A stretch of DNA of 36,400 nucleotides from Chitinophaga pinensis (lineage in GTDB: Bacteria > Bacteroidota > Bacteroidia > Chitinophagales > Chitinophagaceae): the NCBI RefSeq assembly GCF_007896845.1, contig NZ_VOHS01000046.1, forward strand, positions 1-36,400, in the 5' to 3' direction. The notes beneath the pieces are model-generated. The model saw only the letters and a program-made list of their open reading frames with translations, was not told the origin of the DNA and made no database searches. Positions 1 through 8,118 of this stretch are shown here, piece after piece. Position 1 is the stretch's first letter; every line of letters starts with the position of its first letter. A program made the position numbers and the translations under genes.

Positions 1-1718
1 TTGAACAGCAGTTTGACTTCATTCACGCTGTCGATCGCGCTGCTGTCTGCTTCGTCAGTATTTAGCTCTGTCTGCAATAATTCCATCATTTTTTGCCTGA
101 TACGGGATCACATCTCCGCTGCCGCTTGTGAACACAGGCTTTTTGCCATCATTAGCCGGTACGACAAATACCTTCTTCGCTTTCAGGTCGATATCTGCTA
201 TTTCCAGATCCTCGCGGCCAGTAAAATGTTGTCATCTACAGCCAGCCAGGGGTTAATTCCAGTTCTCCGATAGTAACGCCTGCATTGACAACTTTCAACA
301 TGACGGCAGACATAAACATAGAGTAGAAATCCCGGGAACTTGTCAGCTTTTCTCCTTCATACCCACGATCAACTCCCTGCGCAGGTCTTCGATATACTCT
401 GCCTTTATCATGTGATCCAGCAGGAGGTCTGTTTCTGCTGCGCTAAAGTGGTTGAATACTGCATTATTGTGCAGCCTCTGCACAGCGCCTGTCTGGACAG
501 GCCATTTGTTTCTTTCAGGATGGACAGGGTCTGATGAAACAAGAGGTCGTATGGCTTTTCCTGACTGTACACCGGTTCAACAAACTGTTCCTTGAACAGC
601 TCCCAGCAGGCAAAGGACTGCAGGGTAGACCAGTGTTCAGTCGCGTACAAAACAGCTGACTTTCATGCCCTTCGCGCCTGCCACTACGACCAACCCTTTG
701 GATGAGAGAAGCGATGGAATGGGTGGCGTCTATCTGTATCACCGTTTCTACGGTACCGATGTCAATACCTAGTTCCAATGTCGAGGTACAGGCGATACAG
801 AAGTTATTCCGTTATTGGTTTTGGCAAACTCTTCTACATATTCCCTTAGTTCTTTATCAACAGCTGAGTGATGCGAGAAATAGTAAGGATGCCCTTTCTC
901 CTCTCAGACATTCTCTTCAGTTTTACGGCTATTTCTTCAGCATTACCGCGGGTGTTGGGAAAGATGAGCACTTTACTGTCTTTTACCTGATTATACACCT
1001 CTTCTATGAACTGAGGATGGTATTCCGTTTCTTTCTGTTCGAAATATTTGAAACGGGCCTTAATACCTTTAGCCGTCGGATCAATCAACACCTTCGTATT
1101 CGCAGGATCGCCGGTGAAACGCTTCGGCTCTTCATAGTCGCCTACTGTGGCAGAAAGACCGACAATACGCGGTTTCTTTTCAGCAGCGAGATCATTGATC
1201 CTTGACAGTAGTGAACGCAGGTGCATACCTCGTCGCTGCCGAGGAAAGTATGAATTTCATCTATGACAATAAATTTCAACCGGGAAAATAATGCTCTGGC
1301 ATGTTCCGGATGATTGGTAAAAGCGACTCGATAGATTCCGGTGTAATCAGCAACACGCCTTCCGGTTGCTTCAACAGCTTCTTTTTGGCGGTCTGATTGG
1401 CCTCTCCGTGCCATCTGGTGATGCTGACGTCTATATAGCGACAAAGGTCTTCTACACGGACAAACTGGTCATTGATCAGTGCAATTAAGGGGAGATATAG
1501 AGGACCTGTACACCGGGCTCTTTGAAATTGACTTTGGATAGAATTGGCAGAAAGGCAGCTTCTGTTTTTCCGGAGGCTGTTCTGGACACAAGTATATAGT
1601 TGTCTTCCGTACTCATGATCCGCTTTATAGCGGCGGATTGGATAGGCCGGAAAGATTCCCATCTTTTGTCATTGATATACCGGCGTATGGGCTCGGAGAG
1701 TAATGCAAATTCACTCAT
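1..1718 (-). pseudogene. sngC: SngC-like superfamily 2 helicase (BrxHI/Lhr-like), frameshifted as read, 3' end beyond window
   Basis: Third gene of the Shango-like operon; predicted DNA helicase acting in anti-phage defence. The start at 1718 overlaps the sngB stop as ATGA. Pieces in changing frames give, in order: the Q-motif region, Walker A (TASGKTEAAFLP), TPESIESL, the Walker B box IDEIH, motif III (GLSATVG), a conserved HHSAVDKELRE stretch, TSTLELGIDIG and motif VI (QRVGRSGRR), then a helicase C-terminal tail that stays open to base 1. The frame breaks near 1490, 1320, 1228, 900, 810, 650, 485, 360, 255, 218 and 91. Each is mended by one added base, usually in a run of identical bases, so sequencing error is more likely than decay. 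The family resembles BrxHI of BREX; no other BREX gene is visible. Family call is firm; the true status of the gene is uncertain. Confidence 0.8.
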
Positions 1719-3027
1719 ATCTCTTTGATATTTTCAAGGTCTTCCTCTACCGGTCTTTCGTCTTTTACCTCGATATCTGCGAAGAGTGTTGCTTTATCAA
1801 AGCCGGGGTTTTGTCTGAGTATACTCATGATATGCAGAAAGTCCCTGATCACCTCTCTTGGCGTCAGGAATTCATTGGCGCCGGGTCTGTTGAACAGTTC
1901 TTCCATGAACAACTGTATGTCTTCACTGGTGATGTCTACATTGGTTTTATAATTGATGTCAAAAACCTGTTTCAGCTTTTGCAGCAGTACGAAAATCTCT
2001 GTTGCATCCAGTGGCATCAGTCGTATCACAGGTTGTGCGAAGTCCCTGATTTCCTGCGATTCAAACTTGTTTGTCTCCAGTCTTGATTTCAGTGCCTGAT
2101 AGCTGAACAAGCCTCTTCTTTCATTTTCAAGGAATTCGCGGGTACCTGCGAAGTTGAAGAACAGATTGCTGACTTTCCCTGAAAACAGTCGTTATAGATG
2201 CTGAGGATCTTTTCATAGTTCTTCTCACGCATAGCGGCTGTAGGGATCTTATAAAGATTGATGGCCTCATCCAGATTGATCATAAAACCACTGTAACCAA
2301 TGCTGACAAATAGTTTACAGAAGTTCTTCAGCATATCATAAAAGTTATCATCCGCGATGATATCTCTTACGCCCAGATCTTGTCTGGCTTCGGTCTTTGT
2401 ATGATATTCTCCTTTCAGCCAGCGGAGTGCATTCTTCCGGAGCAATTCATCATCTTTGATATAGCCCTGATAATATTTCATAATCACCAGACCAAAGTCA
2501 AACCCACCTACGTCTGTCAGTTCGTTGACCGTACGCATGATATAGTCCTGAATCAGCTTTTCATATTGTTCATTTCTGATATCTTCGATGGATATATTGT
2601 TTTCCTGTGCGGCTTTGGTGATCACCTGTTCTATCCATTTTTCCATCAGAGTAGACAGTGCGCCACCTTCGGGTTTGGTTTGTATTGCCAGATTATCGAT
2701 GATGGCGGTATATAATGCGAGCGACTTACCATCATTGGCATATAGCCGGTTTTGCGGGGTAAAATCAGCGTTTGCCACAACAAATTTCTGTTTCATGGCT
2801 ACGGTGTTCAGCAGGTGCATCATAAATGACTTTCCCGAGCCGAAATCGCCAATCCAGAACTTGACCATACTATGTCCGTTTTTCACATCTTCCAGTGCAT
2901 TGATGAATGCCTGTATTTCCGCCGAACGGCCTACTGTGATGTGTTGTACACCTGTTTTGGGCACAACGCCGCCTGAAAGAGAGTTGATAATAGATGTGGC
3001 TTCCCGGGGTTTAATGTTTTCTATCAT
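1715..3027 (-). CDS. sngB: SngB-like P-loop ATPase (BrxD-type, DUF2791), one frameshift
   Basis: Predicted ATPase partner of the helicase and the TerB protein in the Shango defence system. The N-terminal piece (3027 to about 2175) has Walker A GDFGSGKS at residues 60-67 and a Walker B-like FMINLDEA near residue 250. The C-terminal piece (to 1715) continues in another frame through FSYQALKSRLE to a stop that overlaps the helicase start. Adding one T to the TTT at 2174-2176 joins the pieces and restores VSNLFFNFAGTREFL, the expected continuation of BrxD-type proteins, giving about 437 residues. The start overlaps the sngA stop as ATGA, which suggests translational coupling. BrxD is the closest named family; three-gene clustering with TerB and helicase favours Shango over BREX. 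The break is probably a sequencing indel. Confidence 0.8.
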
Positions 3028-4823
3028 ACAGTAATGGTTTGAAAATAACTTTCGGTGATGGTATAAGTATCGTCATATTCCTCAATGAGCAGGTCGTCCA
3101 GTACTTCATAGCAACTACTATTGATACTTTCTATCAGCTGATCACGGAAGAGTTTTCTTTCTTTGGCAAAATGTCCGACCTTTTCAGAGGGCAGAGTAAA
3201 CGCGTTTTCTTTGAATACAGACAGCAGCTCTTCCTGATGGGCGTTTAATACAATCCCTTCTGCGAAGGTGATGGCGTTTTCTGTTCTTATCGCTACTACC
3301 GGTGGCAGCAATGTAATAGATGTTATGGCTGGCGGCAGACCAACAGCTTCTTCCGGTTCATCATCCTGTAGTAACTTATTGAGGCTTTCCACAGTTTCGT
3401 TATGTGCAGAGATAACCGCTTCGATAGCCGCGGCATCCAGTTGTACTGTTTTTCTCTTTTTAGCGAAGATACCCGGAACTTCGGCTAAAGCTGCTTTCAG
3501 GTTGAGCGTCTGCACCAGATTGCTGGCGACCAGTTCAAAGGTCTGCTTTTCCTGTGTTGTTTTAAACAGGCTTTTATGGATGTTTTTAGGCAACTGCTTC
3601 TGATCAGCCTTTTCTGACCGGAGATCGGCATGCAGATATCTCAGGTAAAACCGGACCGCATCCTGACGGTCGTAGGCTGCAAAGAGTTTAGAAGCCTCAA
3701 AGAAGATGTTTTCCTTTTGCGGATTGTTGATATTCAATGCCGCCAGTTCCACGACCTCATTGACGCATCCGGCATAATTATCTTTACTTACTTTTTGTTC
3801 GATCTCGTCAAAGTACAAACGCCATCTGGTGTTGTTCTGGGCATTCAACTGAATTTCGGTGACTCTGTCAGCAGGAGGGATTGTTTTTTCTCTGCTGATA
3901 ACAGCTTCTGCAACAAAGCGGCCTACCTGATCTTCAAATGCGGCGCTGCATTTGTTATAGGGAAAATCTTCGTTCAGCTTTCTTTTCTGACGGTAGTTTT
4001 CCCGCACGGCATTTTCAGCTCTTTTGAAAATCGTGAGGTAGATATCACTCTCCAGTCTTTCCCGGTAATAAACAGCCTCATTTTTTGATTTACCGGGGTA
4101 CAACACCAGCATTGCCTGATCTGTCAGGTTGCTGATACAGGTCTCAAAAGAACTGTCCTGTTGTTTGTATACCTTGTCTACCGCCTTGATGCAGGCCAGA
4201 TATAGCCTGATGACAGCAATACAGCAGCCCTCTACAGACAGGAAGATATTATCCGGATTCCAGAACTTGTTCAGCCATTCCGCCTCACGTACATTGAGAT
4301 ATAGTTTCTCTTTGAATCTATGTCCCAGTTTGGCATTCTCTTCATAATAGCTGGGTGTGTTATCCGTAGGAAGTGGTGGAGGTGTCACGGGCGCAGGCAT
4401 CTCACTATAATCGATTACACTGCCTTCCTGACTGATATCAATCACATCGACGTTATTATAAGCCGGAGGAGCAGCCGTAGCAGTTGCTGTGTTAAGCTGT
4501 TGTCGTTGCTGATAATAACGGATCACCTGTTTGTAGACTGCCGACAGTTGCTGTTCATCATAATGATCACTCAGCAACAGGTACAGCGTACCTTCAAACA
4601 GGCAGTCATACTCGTAGGGAATGACCCGTACTGGAGCGATGCCGGTGTATACCTTTTGATGTAATAAAGCCTTGTTTAAAAGTGTGATCTCGTCCTTATG
4701 GAGCAGGGAGATCGTTTTATTGGCTATCTCGTAAAAGTTCTCTTTCGGGTTGTCTGGAAAACCATAAGATCTAAGGTAATTTGTCCATTCCTCCCTGAAA
4801 AATCCATCCATCATTTTGCGCAA
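3024..4823 (-). CDS. sngA: SngA-like TerB-N/TerB-C domain protein of the Shango defence operon
   Basis: First gene of the minus-strand operon, 599 residues, intact. Residues 1-110 are a helical N-terminal part. A Pro/Thr/Ala-rich low-complexity linker follows (about 112-160). Residues about 165-300 match the TerB-N pattern (REAEWLNKFWNPDNIF, SVEGC). The C-terminal 140 residues match TerB-C (an acidic helix-rich block, then HFAKERKLFRDQLIESIN and a YDDTYTI end). The middle is helical and I could not assign it to a separate TerB core. No signal peptide or membrane segment is seen, so it should be cytoplasmic. In Shango systems the TerB-like protein is encoded with an ATPase and a helicase, which is the order found here; its exact biochemical role is not settled. 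An inverted-repeat operator candidate lies about 90-115 bases upstream. Confidence 0.8.
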   Translation of the reverse strand: MRKMMDGFFREEWTNYLRSYGFPDNPKENFYEIANKTISLLHKDEITLLNKALLHQKVYTGIAPVRVIPYEYDCLFEGTLYLLLSDHYDEQQLSAVYKQVIRYYQQRQQLNTATATAAPPAYNNVDVIDISQEGSVIDYSEMPAPVTPPPLPTDNTPSYYEENAKLGHRFKEKLYLNVREAEWLNKFWNPDNIFLSVEGCCIAVIRLYLACIKAVDKVYKQQDSSFETCISNLTDQAMLVLYPGKSKNEAVYYRERLESDIYLTIFKRAENAVRENYRQKRKLNEDFPYNKCSAAFEDQVGRFVAEAVISREKTIPPADRVTEIQLNAQNNTRWRLYFDEIEQKVSKDNYAGCVNEVVELAALNINNPQKENIFFEASKLFAAYDRQDAVRFYLRYLHADLRSEKADQKQLPKNIHKSLFKTTQEKQTFELVASNLVQTLNLKAALAEVPGIFAKKRKTVQLDAAAIEAVISAHNETVESLNKLLQDDEPEEAVGLPPAITSITLLPPVVAIRTENAITFAEGIVLNAHQEELLSVFKENAFTLPSEKVGHFAKERKLFRDQLIESINSSCYEVLDDLLIEEYDDTYTITESYFQTITV

Positions 4824-4911
4824 TCTCGGGTAATAGTAAAGGGATTATCTTGTTGACACTACATTATACGTGGTTGTCTTGCTTCCGCTAGTTTAATATT
4901 TATTTTTGATT

Positions 4912-4938
4912 AGTTCGTTAATACATTGTTAACGAACT
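4912..4938. promoter_or_regulatory. Perfect inverted repeat, candidate operator between the Shango operon and the phosphodiesterase gene
   Basis: Arms AGTTCGTTAA (4912-4921) and TTAACGAACT (4929-4938) are exact reverse complements with a 7-base spacer. The site lies 89 bases upstream of sngA and 155 bases upstream of the phosphodiesterase start, in an AT-rich divergent promoter region. Size and symmetry fit a dimeric repressor site. No regulator gene is seen beside it, so the binding protein is unknown. Confidence 0.5.
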
Positions 4939-5092
4939 GTGAAAGTATACCATATCGGCTTCGGATGAAAGGCATAACATATAGTACTAAATGAAAATGC
5001 GGTTACCCGATACACGTAACAATTTCTTAACCTTCCCTGCTGACGGTAGCCACTTCATTTTCCGGTTCTTTTATCAAACAACGACAGCGAAA

Positions 5093-6430
5093 ATGAAGCG
5101 TTTCTATGCAATCGCAGGCGGACTGCTGTTAACATTGTCAGCCGCCGCGCAAAAGGTAAACCACGTAGTATTGATCACGATTGACGGCTTCCGTCCGGAC
5201 TTCTATCAGGATGCTTCCTGGGGGATGAATAACCTCCGTATGATGAAGGACAGCGGGGTGGCGGCAGACGGTGTAAACTGTGTGTTCCCAAGTGTTACTT
5301 ATCCGGACCATACCACGATCATTACAGGTGTAAAACCAGCTAAACACGGCATTTACTATAATGCACCTTTTGAAGAGGGCAAAGCCAGTGGTAAATGGTA
5401 TTGGTATTATAATGCGATCAAGGTACCCACCTTGTACGATGCGGTACATGCAGCGGGTAAAACCAATGCCAATGTGATCTGGCCTGTATCTGTAGGGGCG
5501 CCGGTAGATTATAATATCCCTGATGTGTGGCCATTGGGCAAGAATCCGGATAGGAGAGTAGCCACTGCTGCTGCAAGCACGCCGGCCTCTCTCTGGCAGG
5601 AAGTACAGGACAATGCCACCGGAAAGCTCGGTCCTGAAGACTTTACCATGGTAAGGGAAGAATTGATTATGGATGAAAATGTAGCCAGAATGGGCGCTTA
5701 TATCATCACTAAATACAAGCCTGCTTTCACGACTTTACATCTCGCCTGCGCTGACCACTATGAGCATATGCAGGGTAGGGATGGTCTGCTGGTGAGAAAA
5801 GCGGTAAGCGGTGCTGACAGAGCGATCGGTAATATACTGGAAGCACTGATAAGAGCGGGTATTAAAGATAGTACAGCTGTTATCGTTACAGGCGATCATG
5901 GATTTGTAAATATTAAACAGTCATTTTCTCCTAACGTATTGCTGGCAGAAGCAGGGCTGATCAAAGACATCGATAAGGCCGACTGGAAAGCCCGTTTCCA
6001 CGCTTCCGGTGGTTCTGCATTCCTGCATCTGAAAGATAAAAATGATAAGCAGTCACTGGAAAAAGTAAAAGAAATACTGGCGCATCTGCCGGCTGATCAG
6101 CAGCAATTATTCAGCATAATTGACCGCAAGCAACTGGATGCAATAGGAGCAGATCCAAATGCAGCATTGGCACTGGCGGCTGTTCCCGGTGTAACGATCG
6201 GTGGTGCTGTAAAAGGCGCAGTGCTGAAAGATGCAAAAGGGGGAACACATGGTTACTATCCTGATTTCCATGAAATACAGACCGGTTTTGTAGCGTATGG
6301 TCCCGGTATTACGAAAGGAAATACCCTGAAGGAAATGGATCTGACAGATGTAGCGCCATTGATCGCAAAATTATTAGGTATACAATTTAACACCGCCGAC
6401 GGAAAAATACCTGCCGGCGTACTGAAATAA
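5093..6430 (+). CDS. Secreted nucleotide pyrophosphatase/phosphodiesterase (alkaline phosphatase superfamily)
   Basis: Predicted to hydrolyse phosphodiester or pyrophosphate bonds of nucleotides or similar substrates outside the cytoplasm. Starting at 5093 gives 445 residues with a clean signal peptide (charged MKRF, hydrophobic core, cleavage after SAAAQ). An in-frame ATG at 4991 would place 34 residues before it and is unlikely. NPP-family features are clear: ITIDGFRPD (first metal Asp), PSVTYPDHTT with the nucleophile Thr, CADHYEHMQG (metal Asp/His) and VTGDHGF (Asp-His pair). Its length suits the bacterial NPP family (PF01663). It ends before a strong terminator and appears monocistronic, transcribed away from the Shango operon. 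The substrate cannot be told from the sequence. Confidence 0.88.
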   Translation: MKRFYAIAGGLLLTLSAAAQKVNHVVLITIDGFRPDFYQDASWGMNNLRMMKDSGVAADGVNCVFPSVTYPDHTTIITGVKPAKHGIYYNAPFEEGKASGKWYWYYNAIKVPTLYDAVHAAGKTNANVIWPVSVGAPVDYNIPDVWPLGKNPDRRVATAAASTPASLWQEVQDNATGKLGPEDFTMVREELIMDENVARMGAYIITKYKPAFTTLHLACADHYEHMQGRDGLLVRKAVSGADRAIGNILEALIRAGIKDSTAVIVTGDHGFVNIKQSFSPNVLLAEAGLIKDIDKADWKARFHASGGSAFLHLKDKNDKQSLEKVKEILAHLPADQQQLFSIIDRKQLDAIGADPNAALALAAVPGVTIGGAVKGAVLKDAKGGTHGYYPDFHEIQTGFVAYGPGITKGNTLKEMDLTDVAPLIAKLLGIQFNTADGKIPAGVLK

Positions 6431-6459
6431 TGACCCTGCCTGTGAGAAACCCAATAAAA

Positions 6460-6500
6460 AAAGCCTTAAAGTCCTTTATTGGACTTTAGGGCTTTTTGTT
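6460..6500. terminator. Bidirectional intrinsic terminator between convergent genes
   Basis: Arms 6460-6474 and 6481-6495 form a 15-bp stem (one G-U) around TTTATT. A T-run follows on the plus strand and an A-run precedes it (T-run on the minus strand), so it serves both the phosphodiesterase gene and the VOC gene. Confidence 0.85.
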
Positions 6501-6515
6501 GTTCGTTGTGAAAGA

Positions 6516-6938
6516 TCAACTGGGCTGTGCATCAAAACTCACCATCCAGTTGACTTGAAATTTATCGGTCACCATACCAAATAACGGTGACCAGAAGGTC
6601 TTATCCAGTGGCATCGTAACTTTGCCACCGGCAGCCAGTCCGTCGAAAATCTTTCTGGTTTCCGCTTCTGAACCCACTGAAATGGAAACAGAAAAGTTGG
6701 TGCCGATATGGATATTGCCGTTCTCCGGACCACAATCACTACCCATCAGGATATCTTTGTCTCCCACAGGTAATGCAACGTGCATGATATGCTCAGCATA
6801 CTGCGGATCTACTCCTTCGCCTGGCATGTCTTTGAATTTTGAAATCATTTGGAATTCTCCTCCAAACACAGACTTGTAAAGGTTAAACGCTTCCTCGCAG
6901 GTACCGTTAAAAAGCAGGTAAGGATTAAGTGAAGCCAT
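6516..6938 (-). CDS. VOC-superfamily protein, PhnB/YjdN-like
   Basis: A 140-residue protein of the glyoxalase/bleomycin-resistance/dioxygenase fold, closest in pattern to the PhnB-like (3-demethylubiquinone methyltransferase-like) group. It opens with a typical LNPYLLFNGTCEEAFNLYKSVFGGE segment pattern (NPYLLF, AFNLYK, FGGEF). HIMHVALPVGDKDILMGSD lies in the middle, and it ends with the hallmark WSPLFGMVTDKFQVNWMV-type strand. Family members are usually cytoplasmic and mostly uncharacterised; some act on small molecules or confer mild drug tolerance. It lies 101 bases downstream of the DinB-like gene on the same strand, so the two may share a transcript. The family is sure, the substrate unknown. 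Confidence 0.87.
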   Translation of the reverse strand: MASLNPYLLFNGTCEEAFNLYKSVFGGEFQMISKFKDMPGEGVDPQYAEHIMHVALPVGDKDILMGSDCGPENGNIHIGTNFSVSISVGSEAETRKIFDGLAAGGKVTMPLDKTFWSPLFGMVTDKFQVNWMVSFDAQPS

Positions 6939-7039
6939 ATCAGTTTATTTGAGAGTTATACAATAAGCTAAAATTACTATGATCTCCGCTTTGTAAAGAG
7001 GGTTGAATAAGACATACACACGGTTAAAACAGGACAAGT

Positions 7040-7540
7040 TTATTGTCTGTCCCAGAAAGCGGGTGGTTCGATACCCAGCGCCCGCAGATACACATATCCC
7101 TGTGCCCTGTGGTGAATTTCGTTATCGATCCAGTAAAACAGTATAAAGTGAATAGGACCTTCCCACTGACCAAAAGCCAGATCAATCTCATGAAAACGTG
7201 CTGCAGGTATCTGTGGCCATAAACGATTAAGCTTTTCCGTTAGCTCGTCCCAAAGCGTAAGTAACTCCGCTTTTGTTTTAGGTCCACGGCCATTTTCATA
7301 AGTTGAAAAATCAGTTGACCATTTACCGGTAAGTACACCGTCAATACCGGGACCGCCCATACTGATCATTTCCAGTGCAAGCTCTGAGAAGGGACGCATA
7401 CCGCCAACAGAAAAGGAAAACAGGTCTTTCTCCGGGAATGTTTCAATCACTTTGCGGGTTAAGCGGCGGTGTCCCTGCCAGTGTTCCAGTAGTTCTGCAG
7501 GGGTGATGGCAGATGGTTTACTGATCAGTTGCTGTGTCAT
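7040..7540 (-). CDS. DinB-like damage-inducible/putative metal-dependent hydrolase family protein
   Basis: A 166-residue four-helix-bundle protein of the DinB/YfiT superfamily. Conserved histidines expected to bind a divalent metal are visible: WQGHRRLT near residue 23, and DNEIHHRAQGYVYLR near residue 140, the usual C-terminal helix signature. Known relatives include thiol-S-transferases (bacillithiol or mycothiol type) and many uncharacterised proteins; DinB here does not mean the DNA polymerase. No signal peptide is present. It lies upstream of the PhnB-like gene on the same strand and divergent from the giant adhesin gene, across a 578-base gap. Confidence 0.8.
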   Translation of the reverse strand: MTQQLISKPSAITPAELLEHWQGHRRLTRKVIETFPEKDLFSFSVGGMRPFSELALEMISMGGPGIDGVLTGKWSTDFSTYENGRGPKTKAELLTLWDELTEKLNRLWPQIPAARFHEIDLAFGQWEGPIHFILFYWIDNEIHHRAQGYVYLRALGIEPPAFWDRQ

Positions 7541-8118
7541 GTTCAGATGATTTTAGTGGTGAGTAATTTGCTTGACGATACAAAGAAAATCAGGCCGGGT
7601 GACAGCCCTATGTCAGTAGTATTCCGGAGCTATGAAAAAAACACCAATAGCCGTGTACAGGTTCACCCGGATCCATGAAAAAGGCAAAATCAGACCAATT
7701 TTATCATGATGATTGATTATAAGCAAGTTGGAAATAAACTGGCAAACAGGCCTTGTTAATTCGCCCTCTACGGGTAATGTGGATAACTCATATGTGGATA
7801 ACTTTTAAAATGAGCCCGCGGGTTTTTAAACGGCTGACTATCAGATTTCATCACCAGAGTCCGCTGGCTCACTACATGTGAAGCCTATATTATATTACAC
7901 TACGCATTTTTAATATTTTCATATTATTTATACTTTTAATTTTAAAATAGTAATATTTTTTAGCTATACTACTTATGCCTATGAACACTCTCGACATCTC
8001 CTGCTACATATCGTCAGGAATGGAGAATGGGGCTTTTTCAAACATTAAAACCTTGTCCGTCAACTAATAGTAATTATTCTGAGATTAAACTGTTAGGCGA
8101 CTATTTACGAAATCCCTA
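7541..8118. other. 578-base intergenic region with DnaA boxes and an AT-rich block
   Basis: This is the longest gap without a gene. Bases 7541-7770 show nothing I can name. Two perfect DnaA boxes lie at 7778-7801. About 90 bases downstream, 7885-7975 is very rich in A and T, with many TAATATTT-like tracts that could melt easily or form a promoter for the adhesin gene. Bases 7980-8118 would hold the adhesin 5' leader. No ORF here looks coding. Confidence 0.6.
7778..7801 (-). promoter_or_regulatory. Two perfect DnaA boxes in direct repeat
   Basis: TGTGGATAA occurs at 7778-7786 and 7793-7801, 15 bases apart. On the minus strand each reads TTATCCACA, the consensus DnaA-binding box. The flanking base also repeats (GTTATCCACA twice). 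Two exact 9-mers this close are unlikely by chance. They may mark a DnaA-controlled promoter, a DnaA-titrating site or part of a replication origin. Confidence 0.6.

Noticed and set aside
1..273. Plus-strand ORF of 90 codons at the left edge
   Set aside because: The minus strand here reads as the C-terminal part of the helicase (AGREDLEIADIDL, KKVFVVPANDGKKPVF), so the plus-strand frame is a shadow.
1..4823. BREX system
   Set aside because: BrxD-like and BrxHI-like proteins are present, but PglX, PglZ, BrxC and BrxL are not seen, and a TerB-N/TerB-C partner is. Shango fits better, though genes left of the window are unseen.
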